In this document: one piece after another, positions 1 through 6,907 of the stretch
Numbering within the stretch: position 1 is the first letter of the stretch
How the letters are laid out: every line of letters starts with the position of its first letter
From: Candidatus Aminicenantota bacterium
Lineage (GTDB): Bacteria; Acidobacteriota; Aminicenantia; UBA2199
Direction: 5' to 3'
Assembly: GCA_030671465.1 (NCBI GenBank)
Contig: DAOVIP010000015.1
Location: 1-11,792, forward strand
Length of the DNA: 11,792 bases
Position numbers and translations under genes: made by a program
Notes under the pieces: generated by a model
What the model saw: only the letters and a program-made list of their open reading frames with translations
The model's database searches: none
What the model was told of the DNA's origin: nothing

Positions 1-1
1 A

Positions 2-574
2 ACCTTAACCGAAGAGATATTCGATGATATCCTAAAGTACAACCTGGATGAAAACAAGGACCCGGAGGACTGGGATTATGAATCATTTCAAAAAGAAATC
101 ATGTCTCAGTTTGGTCTCAATGTAAATGAAGTCATCAAAGAGGACTACCAAAATCTACCCCAGATCGAAATCCGGGATATTGTACTCAAACACCTGAAAA
201 ACATATACCGGGAAAAAGAGGATCTCATCAGCTCAGAACAGATGCGGGAACTGGAACGGATGATCATGCTTCAAATCATTGATTCACAGTGGAAGGACCA
301 CCTGCTGAACATCGATCATCTCAAGGAAGGGATCGGATTGCGGGGTTATGCCCAAAAGGATCCGTTGATTGAATACAAAAAAGAGAGTTTTCGCTTATTC
401 GAGGAATTGCAGACCCGCATTGATGATGAAGCGATTAAATTCTTATTTCTGTTTCACCCGGTTGAGGAAGAAGAAATAGAGGAATGGAAGCAGAGGAAAA
501 AGGCCAAACTATCCCGGCCAGCATCCAAGATGCCCAGTAAAAGGCGCAAAAAAAAGAAGAAAAAGAGGAGATAA
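2..574 (+). CDS. secA: Protein translocase subunit SecA, C-terminal part (5' end outside window)
   Basis: SecA is the ATPase that drives preproteins through the SecYEG channel. The reading frame is open from base 2, so the gene starts upstream; the ATG at 101 is internal. About 190 residues are visible, covering the end of the helical wing/scaffold region. The diagnostic stretch is LQIIDSQWKDHL followed by LRGYAQKDPLIEYKKESF, which aligns from memory with the E. coli SecA scaffold (LRGYAQKDPKQEYKRESF). The protein ends in a strongly basic tail (RRKKKKKKRR) and has no CxCxSGxxxxxC zinc-binding motif, so the usual C-terminal SecB/lipid-binding domain is absent. Some SecA proteins are known to lack it. 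The stop codon at 572-574 abuts the guaB start, implying one transcript and translational coupling. Identity is secure; the basic tail's function is unknown. Confidence 0.96.
   Translation, partial: TLTEEIFDDILKYNLDENKDPEDWDYESFQKEIMSQFGLNVNEVIKEDYQNLPQIEIRDIVLKHLKNIYREKEDLISSEQMRELERMIMLQIIDSQWKDHLLNIDHLKEGIGLRGYAQKDPLIEYKKESFRLFEELQTRIDDEAIKFLFLFHPVEEEEIEEWKQRKKAKLSRPASKMPSKRRKKKKKKRR
564..571 (+). promoter_or_regulatory. guaB ribosome binding site inside the secA tail
   Basis: AGAGGAGA lies in the last codons of secA, 3-4 bases before the TAA and just upstream of the guaB ATG at 575. The same bases encode the final lysine/arginine residues of SecA, so the tail codons are also the guaB Shine-Dalgarno. 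Ribosomes ending secA stop directly on the guaB start. Confidence 0.75.
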
Positions 575-2041
575 ATGGAAAACAAGTTCACTGAATATGA
601 AGGACTGACCTTTGATGATGTGCTGCTGGTACCAAATTATTCGGAGGCCATGCCCAAGAAAGTCGATACATCAGCCCGGTTTACTTCAAATCTAAACTTG
701 AAAATCCCCGTGGTCTCGGCTCCCATGGATACGGTATCGGAATCCAGCATGGCGATTGCCATGGCCCAATTGGGGGGGATATCCATCATTCATAAGAATT
801 ATTCCATCCAGCAGCAGGCCGAAGAAGTTAAAAAAGTAAAGCGATCCGAGTCGGGAATCATTGTAAATCCCATTACCCTCAAGCCCCATAATAAAATATA
901 TGAAGCCATCCAGCTGATCAAAGAAAAGGGATTTTCCGGCCTTCCCATTGTCGATGAACAGGGGATACTGGTCGGAATTCTGACCAACCGGGATATCCGC
1001 TTCATCACGGATAAAGACCAGCAAATAAAAAACTTCATGACTGCCAAAAATCTCATTACGGTTCAGGAAGATATCAACATCGATGAAGCCAAAAAATTGC
1101 TTCACATGAATAAGATCGAAAAACTGCCGGTTGTAGATGAGCGAAACAAACTCAAAGGATTGATTACCCTGAAAGACATCATGAAATCAGAATTATTTCC
1201 CACCGCTTCCAAAGATCAATACGGAAGGCTTTTAGTGGGAGCAGCCGTGGGAACAGCGGATGACACCATGGAGCGTGTTCAGGCCCTTGTCAATGAAAAG
1301 GTTGATGTCATTACGGTTGACACCGCTCACGGACACTCAAAAAAAGTGCTCAAAACCATTGAAATGATCAGGGGAAAGTACCCGGCCATTGATATCATTG
1401 CCGGAAATATTGCCACAGCCGGGGCTGCAGCCGATCTGCTTGACCGGGGTGTGAATGCCATCAAGGTTGGCGTAGGACCCGGATCGATCTGTACCACCCG
1501 AATCATTTCCGGAGCCGGGATACCTCAAATTACCGCCATCATGGAAGTGGCCAAAACCGTTAAGGATAAAGTTCCCATCATTGCCGATGGCGGGATCAAA
1601 TTCTCGGGGGACATCACCAAGGCCATTGCCGCCGGAGCCAATTGCGTGATGATCGGTTCCCTGCTGGCCGGAACCGATGAAAGCCCCGGAGAACTGATCA
1701 TTTATCAGGGCCGATCCTATAAAAAATACCGGGGGATGGGTTCAATTGCGGCCATGAAGGCCGGAAGCAAGGATCGGTACTTTCAGGATGATGAGATCTT
1801 GGAATCTAAACTGGTCCCCGAAGGAATCGAGGGACGGGTCCCCCACCGCGGAAGCGTGATGCAGATGGTTCCGCTTCTGATGGGCGGGGTAAAATCCGGA
1901 ATGGGTTTGACCGGGTGTAAAAATATCGAGGAATTGAGAAAGAAAACCAAATTCATAAAAGTGACCGGTGCATCATTAAAGGAAAGCCATGTTCACGATG
2001 TGATCATCACCGAAGAAGCCCCCAATTACCGCCTGGATTGA
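575..2041 (+). CDS. guaB: Inosine-5'-monophosphate dehydrogenase (IMPDH)
   Basis: It oxidises IMP to XMP with NAD+, the committed cytosolic step of GMP synthesis. The 488-residue length equals that of typical bacterial GuaB. The N-terminal barrel opens with [10 protein letters not shown] (11-20) and SAPMDTVSE (48-56). A CBS-domain pair (Bateman module) occupies about 93-205, ending before the barrel resumes. Catalytic loop [11 protein letters not shown] carries the nucleophile Cys306. IMP phosphate contacts include IADGGI (336-341), and the mobile flap holds the Arg401-Tyr402 dyad in GSKDRYFQ. The ATG directly follows the secA stop and has a GAGGAG Shine-Dalgarno 4 bases upstream. No promoter was seen between the genes, so it is probably co-transcribed with secA. 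All key residues are present, and the gene looks intact. It converges on the DUF362 gene with a 7-base gap. Confidence 0.98.
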   Translation: MENKFTEYEGLTFDDVLLVPNYSEAMPKKVDTSARFTSNLNLKIPVVSAPMDTVSESSMAIAMAQLGGISIIHKNYSIQQQAEEVKKVKRSESGIIVNPITLKPHNKIYEAIQLIKEKGFSGLPIVDEQGILVGILTNRDIRFITDKDQQIKNFMTAKNLITVQEDINIDEAKKLLHMNKIEKLPVVDERNKLKGLITLKDIMKSELFPTASKDQYGRLLVGAAVGTADDTMERVQALVNEKVDVITVDTAHGHSKKVLKTIEMIRGKYPAIDIIAGNIATAGAAADLLDRGVNAIKVGVGPGSICTTRIISGAGIPQITAIMEVAKTVKDKVPIIADGGIKFSGDITKAIAAGANCVMIGSLLAGTDESPGELIIYQGRSYKKYRGMGSIAAMKAGSKDRYFQDDEILESKLVPEGIEGRVPHRGSVMQMVPLLMGGVKSGMGLTGCKNIEELRKKTKFIKVTGASLKESHVHDVIITEEAPNYRLD

Positions 2042-2048
2042 TTTTGAT

Positions 2049-3113
2049 CTACATTTCCAGCAGTTGATAATCGGGATTGCCCAAACCGATTTCAGCAGCG
2101 TATTCGATCTGAACCCGGTTGGGAATATCAAAAGTCAGCTGGGACCATTTTTTCCCCACAGTTCTCTCAATCAGGTCTACGGAAGCGGCATCTACAGCCA
2201 CCGGATCATGGGAGAGCAAAACCCCTATATCCGGCGCAATCCGGTTATGCCCTCTCATGCAGTCACAATCCTTGGTGATACGGGTCAGAAAATTGATACA
2301 AATGATTTTTCCCCTTTTGGACTTCATGACTCCCAGGGCATGCTCGACCATTTTTTTTTGAAGATTTTCATGGGTTTCCGACCAGTTATATCCCACCGCA
2401 TCAAACCGGCAGGTGGCCAGACACTCCCCACAGCCGATACATGTATTCCGGTCAATCCGGGCGATTCCATCCACCACTGCAATGGCATCGGCCGGACACC
2501 ACTTCACGCATTCTCCGCATCCCGTGCACTTGGATGTTTTGATGGAGGGTTTGGCGGTTGAGTGCTGGATCAACTTGGCTTTGCGGCTGGCACAACCCAT
2601 GCCCAGATTTTTCAGCGCAGCCCCGAAACCAGATAACATATGGCCGGTAAAGTGAGATACCAGAATCATGGATTGTGACTTCTCAAGTAATTTGGCAATC
2701 CCCACTTTCTGATATATTCTGGCATTTATATTAATTTCTACCTCATCATCACCCAGTAACCCGTCGGACATAATAAGGGGCAGACCGGTTTCCTGGACTG
2801 AAAAACCATGCTCAAAGGCTAGTAGAATATGCTCAATGGCATTGGAGCGTCTTCCCCGGTACAAGGTTGACGTTTCGGTTAAAAAGGGAAAAGCCCCGAT
2901 ATCTTTAAGTAATTTGCCCAGCATCTTGAAATGCAATGGACGCACATAACCCTGAGTACCCGCCTCACCAAAATGGGTTTTTATGGCCACAAAATCCCTG
3001 GGTTCTATAAATGAAAGTAGATTTTGCTTCAGAATCAATTCTTGAATCTTTTTTGAGATAATCAAATCTTCTTCGGAATGAACAACTTTGATAAAATAGA
3101 CAGGCTCACTCAT
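2049..3113 (-). CDS. DUF362 domain protein with two 4Fe-4S ferredoxin motifs
   Basis: This 354-residue protein is probably cytosolic; no signal peptide or membrane helix is visible. It starts with a DUF362-type region (VAIKTHFGEAG near 42-52; FGAALKNLGMGCASR near 163-177). A bacterial-ferredoxin domain follows: first cluster C196-C199-C202-C206 (CxxCxxCxxxCP), second C225-C228-C231-C235, where the last Cys is followed by Arg rather than the usual Pro. The DUF362 fold resumes after it with a DCDC pair and the motif LLSHDPVAVDAASVDLI. Fe-S DUF362 proteins are common in anaerobes, but their reaction is not established; electron transfer is inferred from the clusters. ATG at 3113 has a modest GGGGAT Shine-Dalgarno. 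The gene lies 47 bases after the protease stop, with no clear promoter between, so it may share the cysC/protease transcript. A nine-A coding run (2351-2359 as T on +) sits near residue 253. Confidence 0.9.
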   Translation of the reverse strand: MSEPVYFIKVVHSEEDLIISKKIQELILKQNLLSFIEPRDFVAIKTHFGEAGTQGYVRPLHFKMLGKLLKDIGAFPFLTETSTLYRGRRSNAIEHILLAFEHGFSVQETGLPLIMSDGLLGDDEVEININARIYQKVGIAKLLEKSQSMILVSHFTGHMLSGFGAALKNLGMGCASRKAKLIQHSTAKPSIKTSKCTGCGECVKWCPADAIAVVDGIARIDRNTCIGCGECLATCRFDAVGYNWSETHENLQKKMVEHALGVMKSKRGKIICINFLTRITKDCDCMRGHNRIAPDIGVLLSHDPVAVDAASVDLIERTVGKKWSQLTFDIPNRVQIEYAAEIGLGNPDYQLLEM

Positions 3114-3160
3114 ACTCTATCCCCACTGATCCAGGCGGGGCCACATCAATATCAACCGTA

Positions 3161-4417
3161 TTAAAATACTGTGATAAATCCGGCACAACTTTCCTGGTTG
3201 CTATCAGAAATAGCTGTGACTGCATATTCCTGCTGCACAAACTGGTCAATGCCCCGGTGAAAGTATTCAAATTCACTGGCATCCACTTCGCCCAGCTGGA
3301 TCCAGTAACCATATTGCTGTTCATAAATCCTGTACTTGGTGACATTGATCCCGGTGTTCATGGGATTGGGTTCCCAATTAATCAAATTGCCATATTCACT
3401 TTGAAGCAGTGATTTATTTTCAACCTTGCTACCGGCTACATTGGCCGGAGGATAAAATGAAGGGGGGGTAACTCCCCAGGCCGCAACCATCCAGGTTCCG
3501 GATTGACATTGACCCATCTTGATTTTAAAATATCCGTTTTCTCCCCAGTTCGCACCCCAGGAATTCTTGCAAATCCAGTAGTTACCACCCTTATCATATC
3601 CCACCAGCAGTATGGCATGACCGCCTTCATTTTCACCGAATGTATATTCGTAGATTCCGGATTGATAGCTGTAAAAATCAGTGTAGATAACCATATAAAG
3701 AGAAATCGGCCCATTTTGAAGGGCATTGTAGATGGCCTCCCGATCTTCAATTCCCTGGGTGACAAAGCCCCAGTCTTCAATTGTGTATATCTGATTGATC
3801 CAGGCCGGGGCAGGATTACAGGGGGCATCGGCAGCCGCATAGGATAAAAACTCCTCCTTGGCAATACCATTTCTCTTAATATAATCGGCAGCCTCATCGG
3901 GATACCCCCCCTGACAAGTACCGGCATCAGAACAGGAAACCAGGAACTGCTCGGAAAGATCAAGTTCAAAATTCTGGGAGACAAAATTGCCCTGCCCGTA
4001 GGGAGTAGAATTTTCAATATTGTACATGGCTTCCATGACCGCTACGATGGCAAAGGCCCAGCAGCTGCCACAGCTGGCCTGATTTTTCACCGAACTGATG
4101 AAATTCTCTCCCATCTGGTTCCGCCAATCCATCTTTACCGGGGTTGAAACCAGAGGACCAGAGTAAATCATTTTTTTGGGATTTTCAATTTCCGGGATCA
4201 AGGCCCCCAGCCGCTTCTGCCTTTCCCCTTTCGAGAGCGCGGTCATAGAAGTTTCCCCGGCCTGCCAGTCAGCACCCCGGGCTGCAATGGCGGCCCTGAC
4301 TCTCTGTATTATATCTTTCTCATCCTGAGCAGGAACTGCATTGATAGCCACATAAAAAACCAGCAAAAAAGCTGAGAAAAAAGCGACAAAAAATGCCTGT
4401 TTTTTAAATTTCTTCAT
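3161..4417 (-). CDS. Secreted papain-family (C1A) cysteine protease with C-terminal Fn3-like domain
   Basis: This 418-residue protease precursor is probably exported. Residues 1-30 form a Sec signal peptide (MKKFKK, a hydrophobic core, then NAVPAQ, cleavage likely near 30). A short propeptide-like segment follows (31-90, with TALSKGERQKRLG), then the papain domain from about 95 to 317. The catalytic set is complete: oxyanion Gln113, nucleophile Cys119 in ASCGSCWAF, His267 in GGHAILLVGYD and Asn285 in KNSWGANWG. Further cysteines (116, 162, 168, 200) match papain disulfide positions, with QGGYP after Cys168. The C-terminal ~95 residues (INWEPNP, VTKYRIYEQ, QEYAVTAISDS) resemble a fibronectin type III fold and may bind substrate or surface; that call is weaker. 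ATG at 4417 has an AGGAGA Shine-Dalgarno at 4424-4429. It lies 68 bases after cysC on the same strand. Target proteins are unknown; peptide scavenging is inferred. Confidence 0.93.
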   Translation of the reverse strand: MKKFKKQAFFVAFFSAFLLVFYVAINAVPAQDEKDIIQRVRAAIAARGADWQAGETSMTALSKGERQKRLGALIPEIENPKKMIYSGPLVSTPVKMDWRNQMGENFISSVKNQASCGSCWAFAIVAVMEAMYNIENSTPYGQGNFVSQNFELDLSEQFLVSCSDAGTCQGGYPDEAADYIKRNGIAKEEFLSYAAADAPCNPAPAWINQIYTIEDWGFVTQGIEDREAIYNALQNGPISLYMVIYTDFYSYQSGIYEYTFGENEGGHAILLVGYDKGGNYWICKNSWGANWGENGYFKIKMGQCQSGTWMVAAWGVTPPSFYPPANVAGSKVENKSLLQSEYGNLINWEPNPMNTGINVTKYRIYEQQYGYWIQLGEVDASEFEYFHRGIDQFVQQEYAVTAISDSNQESCAGFITVF

Positions 4418-4485
4418 TTTGGTTCTCCTGTTTTTTTTTATTCACATTAAAAAAAATCAGTTTGATATACGGGAAAACAAGCCAT

Positions 4486-5091
4486 TTAAATGATTCCTTT
4501 TTTTCGAAGATGGTCAATCACCACTTCGGTTTCTTCTTCAATACTCAGGGAATCGGTATCCAGTACGATTTCCGGATGCAACGGCTCTTCATAGGGAGCG
4601 GAAATCCCGGTAAATTCCTTGATTTCCCCTTTGATGGCTCTCTTATACATTCCCTTGGGATCTCGCTTCTCACAGGTTTTCAGATCCGCTTTCACCAGAA
4701 TTTCCAAAAAACGATCCCCCCCCAATAATTGGCGGCAGAAATCACGGTCTTTGCGGTAGGGTGAGACAAAAGCAGTAATGGCAATGGCTCCGGAATCCGC
4801 AAACAGGTGAGCCACCTCGGAAATACGGCGGATATTTTCTTCTCTGTCTTCCGGTGAAAAACCAAGATCTTTATTCAAACCATGCCGGATATTATCACCA
4901 TCCAGGACATAGGAAAATTTTCCCAGTTGATGGAGCTGAAAGGCAACTTCATTGGCAATGGTGGATTTCCCGCTGGAAGGCAACCCGGTAAACCACAGCA
5001 CCACACCCTTTTGATCCAGTAAGGTTTCCCGGTCCTGAGGTTTAACCTTATGCTCATGCCAGACCACATTGGTCGCTTTCTTGGTAACCAT
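4486..5091 (-). CDS. cysC: Adenylylsulfate (APS) kinase
   Basis: It phosphorylates adenosine 5'-phosphosulfate with ATP to give PAPS, in the cytosol, for sulfate assimilation or sulfation. At 201 residues it is a normal stand-alone CysC. The N-terminus has the family's WHEH segment, then FTGLPSSGKST (Walker A, 34-44), DGDNIRHGLN (64-73), a GFSPEDREENIRR segment that binds substrate, Ser110 in FVSPYRKDRD (the phospho-serine position of E. coli CysC), and the lid region with KGMYKRA and GISAPYEEPLHPEI. The ATG at 5091 has a near-perfect AGGAGGA Shine-Dalgarno (5097-5103) 5 bases upstream. No sulfate adenylyltransferase (cysD/cysN/sat) lies in the window, so its APS supply must be encoded elsewhere. 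It leads the minus-strand run that continues into the protease gene. Confidence 0.95.
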   Translation of the reverse strand: MVTKKATNVVWHEHKVKPQDRETLLDQKGVVLWFTGLPSSGKSTIANEVAFQLHQLGKFSYVLDGDNIRHGLNKDLGFSPEDREENIRRISEVAHLFADSGAIAITAFVSPYRKDRDFCRQLLGGDRFLEILVKADLKTCEKRDPKGMYKRAIKGEIKEFTGISAPYEEPLHPEIVLDTDSLSIEEETEVVIDHLRKKGII

Positions 5092-5157
5092 TCAAATCCT
5101 CCTCGGAATACTGTTGAAAAAAAGAAATCTCAGTCTTCTAATCTGTGTCAGGATACT

Positions 5158-5186
5158 AAGATACCAAATTCTGATATGGAAAGCAA
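5158..5186 (-). promoter_or_regulatory. Putative sigma70 promoter of cysC
   Basis: On the minus strand TTGCTT (5186-5181) is followed, after exactly 17 bases, by TATCTT (5163-5158). The predicted start near 5151 gives a leader of about 60 bases before cysC. Both hexamers have mismatches and the DNA is AT-rich, so this could be chance. Confidence 0.4.
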
Positions 5187-5203
5187 TATAAAATAAATAT
5201 AAA

Positions 5204-5215
5204 TTCAATATTGAA
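5204..5215. promoter_or_regulatory. 12-base palindrome, possible operator
   Basis: TTCAATATTGAA is a perfect palindrome lying in the cysC/cstA divergent spacer. Its right half forms most of the cstA -35 box (TTGAAA, 5211-5216). A dimeric regulator bound here would block polymerase. The regulator is unknown, and AT-rich DNA yields such palindromes by chance. Confidence 0.35.
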
Positions 5216-5239
5216 AACCGAGAAACATCAATTTATAAT
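5211..5239 (+). promoter_or_regulatory. Sigma70-like promoter of cstA
   Basis: TTGAAA (5211-5216) and a perfect TATAAT (5234-5239) are separated by 17 bases. The roughly 25 bases upstream are nearly all A/T, like an UP element. The predicted start near 5246 leaves a leader of about 14 bases that is essentially only the AAGGAGGA Shine-Dalgarno (5248-5255) before the GTG at 5261. Confidence 0.7.
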
Positions 5240-5260
5240 GATACTATAAGGAGGAAATCC

Positions 5261-6904
5261 GTGAATTCAACCCTAATCCTGATTGCCGGGCTGCTCTGGT
5301 TTTTCCTGGTTTATCGGTTTTATGTAAAGCGAATCGAAAAAAATGTCATCAAACCGGATGACACCCACAAAACGCCGGCCCATGTCCTGAAAGACGGTAT
5401 AGACTACGTGCCATCTCCGAAACCCCTCCTGTTCGGGCATCATTTTTCTTCCATTGCCGGAGCCGGCCCCATTGTCGGCCCCATACTGGCCTACGCCCTT
5501 TTTGGATGGGGGGCTGCACTGTTGTGGATACTTCTGGGTACCGCCTTCATCGGTATCATTCACGACTATTTTTCATTGATGGTTTCGGCCCGGAATCGGG
5601 GAATCAGTATAACCGAGATTTCAGGTCAAGTGATATCACCAACGGCAAAATGGATGTTTTCCATCTTTGTCTGGCTGAGCCTGGTCCTGATTGTAGCCGT
5701 GTTCTCGGTGATCACTGCCAAAACACTGGCCGAGAAACCTGAAATTGTGATTCCCACTCTGGGATTGGTTGCCCTGGCCTCCTTATTCGGACTGGCGGTT
5801 TACAGACTCAGGGTGAAATTAATTCCGGCCACCCTGGTCGCCTGGGTGATCATTGTTTTTCTGGTCCAGCTGGGCTACCGCTACCCAATTGTGGCCTCTT
5901 TTGACCTTTGGTTTGTTGTTTTTTTGTTTTATGCCTATATCGCTTCATCAATACCGGTATGGGTACTGCTACAACCCCGGGATTATCTGTCCATGACCAT
6001 TCTTTTTGTGGGCTTAATCCTGGGTTATGCCGGGCTTATAATCCTTCATCCGAATATCAACGGGCCGTTCCATACCGTATTCATCTCCCACAACACGCCC
6101 CTGATCCCCATGCTGTTTGTGATTGTGGCCTGCGGTGCTATCTCCGGTTTTCATTCACTGGTAGCATCCGGAACCACAGCCAAACAATTAAACCGGGAAA
6201 GCAACGGCAAATTTATCGGTGCCGGCGGAATGGTTTTTGAAGGTGTCCTGGCCCTGCTGGTATTGATGCTGATGGCCTCGGCCCTGTTCTGGAATAAAGC
6301 ACCTCAGGCATTATCTGATTTCATATTTCAGGATCTAATGAAAAAAGGCCCCATCATTGCTTTTGGCCACGGTTTCGGCCGGGCGGTATCAGCCATCGGT
6401 ATCCCCTTCGATCTGGCCATTGCCTTTGGAATATTGATGCTCAATGCATTTGTCCTGACCAGCTTAGATACCGCGGTTCGATTAAGCCGTTTTGTTTTTC
6501 AAGAAGCCCTGTTTAAAAAAAGGTCTACCCTGTCCAATCGCTGGGTAGCGGGGTTGATTGGAGTTCTTTTCGCCTATGTGCTGGCCAAATCCAATAGCTG
6601 GAATATCATCTGGCCCATATTTGGCAGCGCCAATCAATTAATCGCGGCACTGGCACTTTTTACGGTCACCGCCTATTTTGCCGGTATCAAAAGACCTATC
6701 CGCTACAGCTTGATCCCCTCTGTTTTCATGTGGCTGGTCACCGAGGCCTCCCTGCTCTATCTGTTGATTTTTCAATATGTCAAGGGATTCTTAAAAAACA
6801 CCGGAGATACGGTACTGGCCATTACCGCCTTTATTCTGGTTATTCTGGGAGCCTTTATCGGTATCGAATCCCTTAAATCAATCAGGGAGAAAATGAAGGT
6901 GTGA
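5261..6904 (+). CDS. cstA: CstA-family carbon starvation / peptide-pyruvate transporter
   Basis: This is a multi-pass inner-membrane protein of 547 residues. The CstA signature is plain: LLFGHHFSSIAGAGPIVGP (57-73), FGWGAALLWILLGTAF, IIHDYFSLMVSARNRGISI (99-117) and SGFHSLVASGTTAKQ (about 295-309) followed by IGAGGMVFEG. Hydrophobic segments run through nearly the whole length, with a final helix near 520-540. It is shorter than E. coli CstA (about 700 residues), but compact forms of 500-600 are common. CstA family members import peptides or pyruvate in enteric bacteria; the substrate here cannot be read from sequence. The start is GTG at 5261 with a perfect Shine-Dalgarno AAGGAGGA, behind a strong promoter and a palindrome that may be its operator. 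It converges on the antiporter gene with only 3 bases between stop codons and no terminator. Family assignment is firm; substrate is inferred. Confidence 0.92.
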   Translation: MNSTLILIAGLLWFFLVYRFYVKRIEKNVIKPDDTHKTPAHVLKDGIDYVPSPKPLLFGHHFSSIAGAGPIVGPILAYALFGWGAALLWILLGTAFIGIIHDYFSLMVSARNRGISITEISGQVISPTAKWMFSIFVWLSLVLIVAVFSVITAKTLAEKPEIVIPTLGLVALASLFGLAVYRLRVKLIPATLVAWVIIVFLVQLGYRYPIVASFDLWFVVFLFYAYIASSIPVWVLLQPRDYLSMTILFVGLILGYAGLIILHPNINGPFHTVFISHNTPLIPMLFVIVACGAISGFHSLVASGTTAKQLNRESNGKFIGAGGMVFEGVLALLVLMLMASALFWNKAPQALSDFIFQDLMKKGPIIAFGHGFGRAVSAIGIPFDLAIAFGILMLNAFVLTSLDTAVRLSRFVFQEALFKKRSTLSNRWVAGLIGVLFAYVLAKSNSWNIIWPIFGSANQLIAALALFTVTAYFAGIKRPIRYSLIPSVFMWLVTEASLLYLLIFQYVKGFLKNTGDTVLAITAFILVILGAFIGIESLKSIREKMKV

Positions 6905-6907
6905 CTT

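Noticed and set aside
2064..2561. 165-residue plus-strand open frame
   Set aside because: It is antisense to the DUF362 gene, whose cysteine motifs are clear; its own sequence resembles nothing.
3117..3142. CCCC/GGGG pairing between the protease and DUF362 genes as a terminator
   Set aside because: Only 4 pairs with a 12-base loop and no T tract.
3436..4017. 193-residue minus-strand open frame
   Set aside because: It is another frame of the protease gene on the same strand; catalytic motifs fall in the 3161-4417 frame.
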